From: Yamagishiella unicocca
Taxonomy: Eukaryota > Chlorophyta > Chlorophyceae > Chlamydomonadales > Volvocaceae
DNA length: 64,000 nt
Assembly: GCA_003116995.1 (NCBI GenBank)
Contig: BDSL01000094.1
Coordinates: 248,001 to 312,000 of the forward strand
Direction: 5' to 3'
Position numbers and translations under genes: made by a program. The notes beneath the pieces were generated by a model that had not been told where the DNA came from, did not search any database, and saw only the letters and a list, made by a program, of their open reading frames with translations. Positions 33,772-49,700 of the stretch are shown here, piece by piece (position 1 is the stretch's first letter; each line of letters begins with the position of its first letter).

Positions 33772-34530
33772 GGCGCCCCCAGCCACCTGAAGGCGGCCCC
33801 AGCAGCCTACGCAAGTCAGCCTACGCCGACGATGTGAACAGCAGCCCAGCACGCAGACCTTTGGTTGGCGTGAAAGGCGGGGACCACGTCGGTGTGCAGT
33901 ACCCTACAAACCCTGTGGTTGTCGTGCTAACTGAAACATGCTTTTTGGATCTTATATTTCATCGCACCTGTATCGGTCTAGTCGGAAGCCACTGGGGAGC
34001 TGGGTGCATGGGGAGCTGGCGATGTCCACCATGCATACGCGCGCTGCTTAATGAATAAAGACATCCACGGCTGCATGCGCGTTTTGAGGCAGGATATGCA
34101 GATGAGTGGAATGGATTTTGTGAGTTCCTCGCTCGCAGCACAGGCCTGCTGCTGCAAAGCACGCAGGACGGTAGGTGCTCCGGACTCCTAGATCGCATTT
34201 TCACATCCGAACAAGTGAACTGCGCGATGCGCATCTAAAACATGTATAGCATTTGTATGTGTCAGGGAGGTCCACTGTGTTTGTTGGATTTGATCCCGTG
34301 TGGATCCATAGTGGCCTTATTGGCCGTTAGTTCTCCAGTCTGCTTAGGCGCCGAGATTTTCGTCAATGCGATGTATGCGCAACATTCATGGGATTACATT
34401 CAGATATGTCAAGGACGCATTGAGCAGAGGAGCTTGGCGCTGCTCCGTGGACTGCCGGACAGGGGCCGGACTCTGTTACGTGCGATTTGGAGCAAGGCCA
34501 GGAACAGTATTAAGCGATCGCGCGGAAGTT

Positions 34531-34549
34531 TGTAATTCTGCCCTTGTAA
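34531..34549 (+). terminator. Poly(A) signals TGTAA (two) for M11 copy 2
   Basis: TGTAA at 34531-34535 and again at 34545-34549, downstream of the stop at 33771. TGTAA is the usual nuclear polyadenylation signal in Chlamydomonas-type algae. An AATAAA at about 34052 is less likely to be used in this lineage. Confidence 0.5.
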
Positions 34550-35611
34550 ATCCATCCGTCCCTAAATCGAGCTCAATTAGGAAGAGCAGCATGCTGTGTT
34601 CGGGATCGAAGCAGTAGTAACTGTTAGTGGGCCCCATCGAAGTGGTGCGGGATTGTTGGTTGGACGGCGGGGAGCTTGTTCTGAGGAGCCTCCGGTGTTT
34701 GCGAGGGATGGGAGATATACCGGTACAGGCAAACAAAGTCAGCTTACATACAACCCACTGTAACCGTTACAACAACCATCGCGGGTCCCCCATTTCACTG
34801 ACTGAGTTGCGGGCAGTGCGGGCGTACGTGGAGTGATTGCACGCAATGTAGTCTTGCCGAGACCTTCCTTGCCACCACACCTCACATCGATTGAGGACGT
34901 TCCCCTACAGACCCTGTGACCGAACGCACCAGCATCAGTACCACAATAACAACCGTTACAACAACAACAACCATCACCATCTGCTGTCCATCCTACGATA
35001 AGTGCCTCCAACGAATCTGGAACGCCGCATTGCTCGCCCTCGTTCGCAATGCCACCTTTTGCGCACCTCCGGGATTTTATGCGCGAAGGCAGACGTGCCT
35101 GCGGGTGCCTCCTCCTCCGTCCCTGCGGCATGCTGATGGCCATATGCTGTGTCGCTGTCGCAAATCAGCGACCAGCCCGTCGGATGATATCGACCAGTGT
35201 CAATCTTACGCATCCCAAATAAATGCGCTACACCCAACCCACCCCGGACACAAGCAGCGTCAAGGTTCAAGGTATAACATCTGCCATTCGCAGCCAACCA
35301 GTTGGAGCAGGCTACGCTTATGAGCTAGCTGCTGCGGCGGGCCTCACGGAAGGGTTGGGTCGTCGTGGTAATGGGCTGCAGTGCTTACAGAGGGAGGGGG
35401 CCGGCAGGGGGCAAGCGTGTTCAAGACCACCATTCGAAGGGCGCAAACACGACCTAGGTATCTCATCATTATGTGTTAACATGTCTGGTAGGTACAAAGT
35501 CCCTGCGGCCCAGCCCGCCCCGTAACGAGCGGGGAAGCCCTCCTACCAGGGAGGGCCCCGCGGAGTGGCACTTCGTACCGGTACTTGCTTACTTGGTATC
35601 TTTCCTACAGC

Positions 35612-35902
35612 AGCTAGAAGCATGGCGTGCGCGCGGTATGACGCATAAGTGCCGTGGATTGCCTTTGCCGGTGTTTTACATTGGGAATGCAACGGCTGGT
35701 TGTGTTCAAAAGGCAAGCAATGTAACACGGCAACCGCGCGAGCGCCGCTAGCCGCGTTCATCTTGCTGTATGTGCGTTGTCTCTGGTGTTTGCCTGCAAA
35801 CCCAGATTGCAACATTCTGACTCGCTCTGGGATTTGCTCCGTGGCAAACCAAGCCGGGCGCGTATATGATGCACGTGCGCCTAAGAGAAAGCAGCGGACG
35901 TG
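35612..35902 (+). repeat. 290-bp repeat, copy gamma (left edge of tandem unit B)
   Basis: It is nearly identical to copy beta at 29361 and starts the second tandem unit. Its presence at both unit starts suggests that recombination between such copies made the duplication. Confidence 0.9.
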
Positions 35903-36947
35903 ATTCTCTGTCATATGCGAAGCAACCGACGCGGTGTGGCGGGCGCTATCCCCGACCACAAATGCCTAACGATGTTCACTCGTTACATTTAACGGCGGCT
36001 CCCTGGGGCCCGATATAACGAGAAAACATTATTCATAGGATACCGTTTGCTGTCTAATGAAAGTCGCAGGTCTACCGAACGGTGTATGTCCGGCGGCGGC
36101 GGCGGTCGAATCTGCCATGCCAAGGATTGAAGTGCTTGAGGCAAAGATGCATGTCGAAGCCCGTGCTTCTAGTGGCCTTCTATTTGCCAAACACTCGGCA
36201 AAGTGCAGAAGGAGTATGTAGCAAAGTTTACTCTTTTTGCTGCTGCTGGCTACTCCCACCCATCTTCAGTCCTTACTACATGTACTGTATGTACGTTGCC
36301 TTTTGCATATAAAGCTGTGACAATCATCCTTCTTAATTGTATCAACCTCATAATAATCAACCCTGACTTGAGTCGTCATCGCGACGCGACCATCACAGCG
36401 CAGCCCACATTCTCGATGCGCTTGGTCTGATAGGTGCGCTCAACAACATAGTCCACCTACAGAGGTCTCACTTACAGAAGGCTGCTGGCGGCTAGTTCTC
36501 AAGAGCTTTGATTGAGGTATGTATTGTATCGTACCTGCAGGTGCAGTCCGCCCCTGTTCGCCCGGCGCACAGTTCGATGACTGCAGAGTGAACGGCAATA
36601 CTGATTCCTATGCCATACTTGCTCTCATATCATAAGGTGTCATGTTAGCGTCTCAATGCGACGATGCTGTCCAGTCCGTACGCGACGAACCGTCCAGCGA
36701 TGAACCGCCCCATTGGAAGTTGTTGTCATGCTAGCCTTCAAAACGAATATATGTACATGTATTCCATCAGTTATGCTTGTCTTGTGACCGGCTGACCCAA
36801 CGCACCTCGGCCCAACGAGAAACCGTCTCAGTGACGGCCGGGGGCAAGACAGGACCGCGGGCAAGTAACCTAGGATGAGTTCATCTAAACCGAACAACAT
36901 GAAATGACCCACGTTCCACCTTGTTCGTGACGCAGGACTCTTGAACG

Positions 36948-39900
36948 ATGACCTGCAGCGGGCAACGCGAGGCCCGACCCTCGCGGTCAGCACCTAGCCT
37001 GGTGGCGCTCCTGGTTGCGATACTGCCGCTGATGATGAACGGTGTTGCGGCGGCGAGGGTCATTCTGGCAACACCTACGGTTACGAAACTGGAGGTGCGT
37101 GTGACGATGAGCTCAACATGCAAATTGTGGTAGACCGGTTTCAGCAGGTGCCGAGGAGGCGCGCAACCAGTCGCTGCACTACTGCAATCATTGCGCAACT
37201 CCATGAAGCGGGTAGTGAGTGCATGCACCTGTTACGTGCCGTAGTTCAAAGCTTTAAACGGTTGTCAACAGCCCTCGTTCCCCCTCTTGTCTCCCTCTGT
37301 GCGCTGAGCAGGGCAAGCTGATCTTTAAGGATGCGCACATCAAGGACCTGTGGACACTGGCCACCGGAGCCGGTGTCACGTACAAGCTGCCCGCGCAGCC
37401 CCTCGACTCCTCGGGTGCGGCCATACCGGCCGGAAGCACCATCTCACTGGTAGGTGGAAGCGTGCTCGCTTTCGTTTAAACCGCGCAGTCCTTTGAAAGC
37501 AAGGTGGGCACCTGCGTCATGACTCAACAACTTTGCTCCGAACCACCTGAAAAACATGGAAACGACCTTAACCCTTTTCTGCCCTGCCTACCCCGTTCCC
37601 AGAAATGCACGCCCCTGGTGGACCAGCCGACCAGCTGCAGCAAGGTGTCCGACGCCATCATCACGAAGGCAGCTTCCTTCGTGAAGTCATCCGACCTGTC
37701 GATGCGCCTGCTGGTGATGGTCATCAGCCTCAGTGGCGGCGGCTGCACCCGATCGGGGGCTCAGGTGCGGTGTGAGAGTCGAGGCGGCCGCCTTGGTACA
37801 TGGCTGGAGCCGACTAGCATCCTTGCGGCTGTGCGCAGCCCATAACCATGCTTCAATACTTCCTCCCTCGCAGGTCTCTGCGGTGCAGGACGCATACCTA
37901 GGTTCAGCCGGCTACGCCAACTTCCTTCGAAACTGCAGCTACAACAAAGTGGTGTACGAGTCCGTCAAGGTGGGCGGTAGTCAAATAATTTTTGATGAAC
38001 CTCAGTTGCCAGGACACGGCCACGTCGGGCCACGCCGTAGTAATAAAGTGTTTTTCACTGGACGTCTCAGTAATGCCACCTTGTCCTTTGACAGGTAATC
38101 GGCACGCCGGTGTCGTGCAGCTCGTCCATCCAGCAGTGCGACGTGGACGCCATGGCATCGGCGGCGCGCGCAGCGGCCGTGAAGCAGCTCGGCGCGGGTA
38201 AGGGGTTCAGAGGATTGAAATGTACGGCGTGCTCAGGAAATGCGGGATAATTGAAGGAGATAGTTGTGTGCGCGGTCCGGACGATCATGTCGATAATTTA
38301 TGGCGACATTTGCTGACTAGCTTGATCGATCGCTCAGTTCAACAACTGCTGCCCCCTGTGCTCACTCTGCTTGCCACGCCGTCATCTGCCGCAGCCGTCG
38401 TCGGAGCCTTCACCCACTTCTCCTACGTCATTCCAACTGGCATGGCGAACACGTGCGGCTGGGTGGGCCTGGCCGAGCTGCCCGGAACGCAGACCTGGTA
38501 CACCCCGGACGACTACGTGAGTTGGTTATTAGCTGCTTGTTACTAATAGCCGTTATTGTTAGTTGACGCCACACGCACAAGTCGATCGAGCGATCCGCCG
38601 CCTCCCAATTGGATAGGATAATGATGTATCTGCCTCCGTTCCATCCAGACACCTAGCAACCTATCAGACAGCGATATTGCTTATTAGCTGTGCATAAAAA
38701 ATGGCATCGGTTACCCTACGTATGTGCAGGGTGTCTACAACAAGGGTACCGTTTTGCAGGAGAGCCTCCACAACTTGGGCATCTACCACGGGTGGAAGGC
38801 TGGCGTCGAGTACGACGATTACTCCACGTCTATGGGTTCTGGCAACAGCTGCCCCAGCGCACCGGAGCTTTGGCGCCTGGGTTGGGCCACGGTGCTCGAC
38901 CAGCTCAACACCACCACCTTGCCCGAGAAGGCCTTCAAGACGTACACGCTGCCGGCCACCTTCCTAGGCGCGAACAAGGCCATGATCAAGATCCAGCCCA
39001 ACTGGATGGGCACGGCGTACAATAAGTAAGCCAGCGTGCGTAATGTTGCATGCTCATGCAGCGGGGCGTCGCTCGCTTGAGTGCCGTGACGTGCCGTGCA
39101 TGGGCTGCATCGCCAGCTCATGGGATGATGGCGAGTGCCCTAATGCCGGCTTGGCGAGCGATTAAACGGATGGACCTCTTCCTCATGGACCTCCGTCCAA
39201 TGCAGGAATGTCTACTTGGCCCTACGCGGGAAGGGTGGCGGCGACAAGGATTTGGAGGCCCAGTTTGATCGCAAGGTGGGCGGGCCTGAATGGGCGCGTG
39301 CTTGTATGTGTCTGCCCATGAAACCCTAAAGCCCTAAAACCATTGAGGGATCATACATACCCAGCATTGACTTGGCTTTCCACCCGCTCGCCGCGTTGAC
39401 GTCTACTTATTTGTAGCTAAACATCCACGAGCTCAACCAGAACATTGACAACACCTTCGTTGCCAAGGGCGATCCCAAAGTAACCATCATCGGTGCCCTC
39501 GGCGAGCGAAGCACTGTGGACCTGGCCGCCTACAAGCTATTCGTACGCACAGATGGTGAGCGAGGTGGACATGCATGTTTACCATTGTTCACCATGAATG
39601 CGATAGCTGCTGCTGAACGGTTTGGTGTAGTGCGGGTAGTACATGTAGTTACGAGGTAGAAATGCCTAATGCAAGGTGCCAACCGTCCCTGTACCCTCGA
39701 CCCCGCGCTTCCCCCCATTGCCCGCAGTCCTCACCGATTCCAGCACCAAAATGGTTGTCAAGGTGTGCCGCTACCAATCCAGCAGCAGCGAGTGCAAGGA
39801 CAACGCAGCGACGTCGCCACCGCCGCTTCCCAAGGGATCACCATCGCCCCCACCGTCGTCATCCAAGCTACCGCCCCCGCCAACTTCCAAGCCGTCGCCA

Positions 39901-40005
39901 CCACCGAAACGATCGCCCTCACCCCCTCCTAAAGCGTCGCCACCACTGCCATCCGTTCCATCGGACCCAGCGCCTCCACTTGATGACGTCGGCTCAACCC
40001 CCTGA
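36948..40005 (+). CDS. Gametolysin/VMP-like metalloprotease (peptidase M11), copy 3, altered C-terminus
   Basis: Exons: 36948-37094, 37312-37449, 37603-37764, 37874-37969, 38095-38197, 38395-38516, 38730-39025, 39206-39275, 39417-39555, 39728-40005, 516 residues. Signal peptide, prodomain-like region, QESLHNLGIYH and the SPPP tail are all intact. Relative to copies 1 and 2, one extra A at about 39996 shifts the frame near the end, so the protein stops at 40005 (DDVGSTP) and lacks the last residues of the tail. Catalytic parts are unaffected, so it is probably still functional. Exon 4 has Asp for Glu (SAVQDAYLG) and exon 5 has Val for Glu (CDVDAM). A TGTAA lies at 40793. It is convergent with the synthetase gene ending at 41422. 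Confidence 0.9.
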
Positions 40006-40792
40006 CAGCAGTCCCCCCCAGTCTCAATAAGGCGCCCCCAGCCACCTGAAGGCGGCCCCAGCAGCCTACGCAAGCCAGCCTACGCCGACGATGTGAACAG
40101 CAGCCCAGCACGCAGACCTTTGGTTGGCGTGAAAGGCGGGGACCACGTCGATGTGCAGTACCCTACAAACCCTGTGGTTGTCCTGCCAACTGAAACATGC
40201 TTTTTGGATCTTATATGTCATCGCACCTGTATCGGTCTAGTCGGAAGCCACTGGGGAGCTGGGTGCATGGGGAGCTGGCGATGTCCACCATGCATACGCG
40301 CGCTGCTTAATGAATAAAGACATCCACGGCTGCATGCGCGTTTTGAGGCAGGATATGCGGATGAGTGGAATGGATTTTGTGAGTTCCTCGCTCGCAGCAC
40401 AGGCCTGCTGCTGCAAAGCACGCGGGACGGTAGGTGCTCCGGACTCCTAGATCGCATTTTCACATCCGAACAAGTGAACTGCGCGATGCGCATCTAAAAC
40501 ATGTATAGCATTTGTATGTGTCAGGGAGGTCCACTGTGTTTGTTGGATTTGAACCCGTGTGGATCCATAGTGGCCTTATTGGCCGTTTGTTCTCCAGTCT
40601 GCTTAGGCGCCGAGATTTTCGTCAATGCGATGTATGTGCAACATTCATGGGATTACATTCAGATATGTCAAGGACGCATTGAGCAGAGGAGCTTGGCGCT
40701 GCTCCGTGGACTGCCGGACTCTGTTACGTGCGATTTGGAGCAAGGCCAGGAACAGTATTAAGCGATCGCGCGTAAGTTTGTGAATCGGCCCT

Positions 40793-40797
40793 TGTAA
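40793..40797 (+). terminator. Poly(A) signal TGTAA for M11 copy 3
   Basis: It lies about 790 nt past the stop. The counterpart of the first TGTAA of copy 2 is mutated to TGTGAA here, leaving one signal. Confidence 0.45.
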
Positions 40798-41421
40798 ATT
40801 CCATCCGTCCCCTAAATCGAGCTCAGTTAGGAAGAGCAGCATGCTGCGTTCGGGGTCGAAGCAGTAGTAACTGTTAGTGGGCCCCATCGAAGTGGTGCGG
40901 GATTGTTGGTTGGACGGCGGGGAGCTTGTTCTGAGGAGCCTCCGGTGTTTGCGAGGGATGGGAGATATAACGGTACAGGCAAACAAAGTCAGCTTACATA
41001 AGCCATCCTACGGATCATCACCATCGCGGGTCCCCCATTTCACTGACTGTGTTAGTTGCGGGCAATGCGAACAACGGAAATTAACCGTGATCACTGGCGT
41101 GATTGCGCGTAGTCTTGCCGGGATAGACCCTCCTTGCCAGCATACCTCACATTGATGACGCTCCCCTACAGACCCTGTGACCGACCAGCATAAGTATGTC
41201 CATCACCACCATCAACACCTGCTGCCCTACAATAAGTGCCTCCAACGAAACCTGGACGCCGGCAGTCAATTTTCTTTTCCCTGCGCTGTGTTGCTCTCGG
41301 TGTCAGGCGACGCGCCCGGCAGCTCCACCTTACAGTCTGGGGTCCACTGTGACAGTTCCTACCAGCCTACCACAGCTGCCACTTCGCCTCGAGGGGCCAG
41401 CGTAGCTCCCGTATGTCCGAC

Positions 41422-45458
<4,037 letters not shown>

Positions 45459-46778
45459 CTGCGAGCGGGGGGGAGGGAGCGGGGGGGAGGCGGCCGATTC
45501 AGGTGGATGGGTCGTGGGGTCGTGGGTGGAGTTGCTAAGAGGGGGGGAGGCAGCGAACGACGGCGCCGGGAGCGGGCCTAGGGGTGGGGTTGGACGTAGG
45601 GTTCGTGGGGGAGGGGGCAGACGAGGGGCCGTGACGCGCTGCGAGCGGTCCCTTCACGCATCGCTAGACGTGCCGCATCGTTGGAGGGCGTCATCAGCAG
45701 CAGCTGGCAGCGGCCTCCTCCCCCTCGCCCCGGTATGTACGGCACGGCTTTGGACGTTGGGGCCGGCCGCTGTATGTGCCGCAACCCGGCAGCGCTGGCC
45801 GCAGCAGCAGCCGCAGCAGCTCCCGATGCGTCACGTCACGGCGGCAGGCGGTGTTGCAGCGGTGGTAGTGGCAGCCGGCCACCCAGACCCGCCCTGACCC
45901 CACCAAGCTAATCCAAGCTTATGGGGCCCGCGACCTCAGATACGTGTCATGAACTCGTCTCTGGCTGGTAGTTGTTTCCTCCTCCTGAACGTTTGCAGGG
46001 ACGCCGCCCCTCACTCGCTTACTGCTTGCTTAGCGGCCTCATCAGCCGGCAGGAGGGCGAAGACCTCTGCACCTGACCCCCCTCCCCGTCACTCAGTCAC
46101 CCCTGCTCCTCCCCGTGCTGTGTGCTTCGGCACACGGGATATGATGTTCGTGACTAAAGGGGGACACGCACGCGAGGTGAGTCACAGCGGGGGCCCTACT
46201 CACCCGACGTGGACGTTGCAGGGGCATCCGCGACCTCAGCTGCTGCGCAAGAGACGCTTTGGCCGAGCCGGCTGCCTTGGAACGGCACAGGCCTATTGCG
46301 GCGGTATGTGCCCGCCCTGCATGTGCGTCCACAGGGAAGCACCAAAGACACGAGGCGGCAGTTCTCAGGAATTGTACTTTAATTATTGGAATACTACAAT
46401 GCGAGGTACGGGAGGTTATCAGTAGATGACTGCAAGCGGCGAGCGATAGAGCACCTTGCCGGGCGGGATGCTAGACGCTGCTGTAGCAGCATAGCTCCGT
46501 ATGAATCAAGTAATTTACAATTGTGTTCGGAGTTTGGAGTTGGCATTGCGGCATTGGCCGACCATTCCGCGTGGCCGAGCGGATCCGGGCGCCACAAGTT
46601 TAAGCTTACAACTCCTCCTTGCAAATGCACCGTCATCCACTAAACTTGATCAATGACCTCTAAATTCTATTTCCTGTAATAGATCCACTGCTGGCAATTT
46701 AGCCGGCTGGGGCCGACCTCCTCTTTCCCCACTTTCACGGATTTCATACATGCGTCATAGGTTCAATAATAGGTGATC
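45459..46778. promoter_or_regulatory. Divergent region between TyrRS and TypA
   Basis: This should contain the missing first exon of the synthetase, whose most likely frames read LRLLLRPALPGCG or MTPSNDAARLAM near 45640-45830, plus promoters for both genes. The right half (46350-46778) is AT-richer, as expected of a promoter. A box-A-like TGGCCGAGCGG at 46572 is not part of a tRNA. Confidence 0.5.
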
Positions 46779-49700
46779 ATGTTAGCGGTATTGTTTGCGG
46801 GCCGCTCGGCGCTCGGCGCCGGGGTGTGTCGGCTTCCGTCGGCGTCGACGTCGGCTACGGCAGCGCTGCCGCAGTTGCTGACGACGAATCTCGCAGTAAT
46901 GTTTTCATCGGAGATCTGCAACAACACGCGCGTCGGGGACAGCGTCTCGTGCGCGACCATCAGACTCCTGCCCGAATCACTCGCACCAGCTTTCGCCCGC
47001 TCCATGGAACCTTCGTCAACATCCCGTACCAATGCACTTCACAGAACCAAGCTCCTTGGCGTCGTCACCTCTCCCCGATCAGCGGCTCCGCTGCAGCTGT
47101 CGCGACTGCCCCTGCTGTCGGCGGCGGCAGCCACGACACCCCCGACAACTAGCGCGCTCGCGGGCGTCGGGGTCGCCGCCTCCGCGGCCGCAACCACATC
47201 ACACCGCTGCCTGCACACGTCAGCACCAGCGGCGGCGACGGCGGCGGCGTCCAGTGCCGATGGTGACGTCGGCGCGGCGGCACGGGACCCTTCCCTGATC
47301 CGGAACTTCGCGATCATCGCCCACATCGACCACGGTAAGACCACCCTCATGGACCGGCTGCTGGCTGCCTGCGGCCACGGCAGCTCCGAGGACCGGGCCA
47401 TGGACAGCCACTCGCTGGAGAAGGAGCGCGGCATCACCATCCTGGCAAAGGTAGGGCAGGAGGCGAGGGGCGCCAGTGCGGCGGCGGACGCAGTACGGCG
47501 GTGCGGGAGGCCTGGGAGGCGGTTGGGGGCGGGCCTTGGCGCCTGAGGTCGGTCAGGGTTGCCAGCAGGGTGTGCTGGGGCCGGTTTGGACTCGGCCTGA
47601 GGTTTGGTCTCAGGTATGTGACGAGGTGGTTGAGGTGGGTGAGGGGGTGGGTGAGGGGGTGGCTGAGGGGGTGGCTGAGAGGGTTTCGAGGAAGACCCGT
47701 GGGTGCGAGAAAAACCGCTTTGAGATGCATGCTGGGGAACTGGGGGGGGGGTCGAGGAACTGGGGGAGGCGGCGAACGATGGGAGAACGGATAGCGCGGC
47801 AAGGCCCCGACCCGCCCGAATACCGACCATAATGTTACGGACGACGTGAAGAAAGCCAGAAATTACCAGACGGGGTCCGCCGGCGTCCGCGGCAGGAGGT
47901 CGGAGCTGCGCCGCGCCGCCATAAGGGAGCGGAGACCGCGAGAGCCCAGACGCAGGTCCCGATGCCCGCAGACAAGGACGCAGCGGCTAGCAAAGAGCGA
48001 ACAAAAGCAGGTGCCCGACCCGGCGGCGGAACTCGCCTGGCCAGGGCCCAGAGCGGGCGGCGATGGCGGTCGACGCCAAGCGTGCGGGCAGGGGGCACTG
48101 TCGGGCGTCAAGAACAACACCCTTTTGCGGAGCGGGAGGGTAGGGGCCAAAACAACGAAGAAGCCCCAGCGGCGCGGCGAAAGAGACAGAGGCGGTGAAG
48201 GGGAGGCCGGATATGCGGGGAGAGGGGTACGACGCGGTCCTGTACGACGGAGTACGGCGGTTAGGAAAGATGGGGCGTGAAGATGCGGGGCGGGGGGAAG
48301 AAAACAGCAGGCGAGTAGACTGGAGAGGGGGATGGCAGTGCGCGGTCCGGGCTGGACGGATCCCCACAGCACTGCCACAGCGAGCACGGCGCCGCCACAG
48401 TGCGACTGTGCGACGCCGGCGGCGGGGGGGGCGAGGGACAGGGGGCTGCCTATTCGGGGGGGGGAGGGGCTGTGGGAGGCTGAGGCCGGCCGGTGGCTGA
48501 GGGGGGTCTGAGGGAGTACCCGAGGAGAGGTACAGTAGGGCTCAAAACCTCAGCGCCCCGCCTACCTCTGCCGGCCCTTGCCGCGCTAACCCATCCATGA
48601 CGGAGTTCCAGCCTTCCGGGGCTCGCGTGGGGGTGCTACGTCCTCGTGCGGTGTCGTACGGTCCTTGCTGACGCCGCCAATGCGCCGTACAGGTGACGAG
48701 CTTCACGTGGGGCGGCTTCCACATCAACGCGGTGGACACCCCGGGTCATGCCGACTTCGGGGGCGAGGTGGAGCGGTGAGGAGGCCGGGGTCGGGGGGGG
48801 AGGGGAGGGAGGGGCGTCCTGGGTAGGGGTCGCTTGTGCGGCCATCAGGTTAGCGGTTTAGGGGGGAGGGTGCTGCTTCAGTATGGGGAACTTGGGGGAG
48901 GGAGCCGGTGTTCCTAAGCCGCCCGAAGGATACCGGTAGCAGCCAGCCCCTCGTACCTCACCCCTCTGCCCGACCTGGTCGCTCACCCTGTGGTGACGTG
49001 TGGTGACGTGGCGGCTGCAGGGTGCTGGGCCTGGTCGACGGCTGCGTGCTGCTGGTGGACGCAGCGGAGGGGCCGCTGGCTCAGACCAAGTACGTGGTGG
49101 CCAAGGCGCTGGAGCGGGGGCTCAGGCCCATCGTGCTGCTCAACAAGGTGGGGGGGGGGGTACATACAAGAACCGTTGACTCGACATGGGAATTGTAGCG
49201 GGTGCATAGCCTCCGGACACCTGTTAGGGGGGGAGGAGGAGGCGGTGTTGAGGAAGCTGGCGGGGGTGTGTCGAGGAAGCTGGCGGGGGTGTGTCGAGGA
49301 AGCTGGCGGGGGTGTGTCGAGGAAGCTGGCGGGGGTGTGTCGAGGAAGCTGGCGGGGGTGTGTCGAGGAAGCTGGCGGGGGTGTGTCGAGGAAGCTGGCG
49401 GGGGTGTGTCGAGGAAGCTGGCGGGGGTGTGTCGAGGAAGCTGGCGGGGGTGTGTCGAGGAAGCTGGCGGGGGTGTGTCGAGGAAGCTGGCGGGGTGTGT
49501 CGAGGAAGCTGGCGGGGGTGTGTCGAGGAAGCTGGCGGGGGTGTGTCGAGGAAGCTGGCGGGGGTGTGTCGAGGAAGCTGGCGGGGGTGTGTCGAGGAAG
49601 CTGGCGGGGGTGTGTCGAGGAAGCTGGCGGGGGTGTGTCGAGGAAGCTGGCGGGGGTGTGTCGAGGAAGCTGGCGGGGGTGTGTCGAGGAAGCTGGCGGG

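Larger units (their letters stand above)
29361..35026 (+). repeat. Direct tandem duplication, unit A
   Basis: It matches 35612-41256 at an offset of 6251-6259 bp near the gene, including M11 copy 2, all its introns, its upstream 1.3 kb and its 3' flank. Alignment is lost soon after GATAAGTGCCTCCAACGAA at about 35020. A unique stretch (35027-35611) separates the two units. Confidence 0.92.
35612..41256 (+). repeat. Direct tandem duplication, unit B
   Basis: The second copy of unit A, containing M11 copy 3. The homology ends at about 41256, only 166 bp before the stop of the convergent tyrosyl-tRNA synthetase gene. Small indels shift the offset between units from 6251 to about 6259 across the gene and further in the 3' flank. 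Confidence 0.92.

Noticed and set aside
45578..45784. Assigning a first exon and transit peptide to TyrRS
   Set aside because: Several frames could supply a leader, but none gives a unique ATG plus a phase-1 donor, so the start was left open.
46560..46640. tRNA candidate starting at TGGCCGAGCGG
   Set aside because: A box A match is present, but there is no box B, no acceptor stem and no anticodon arm within tRNA length.
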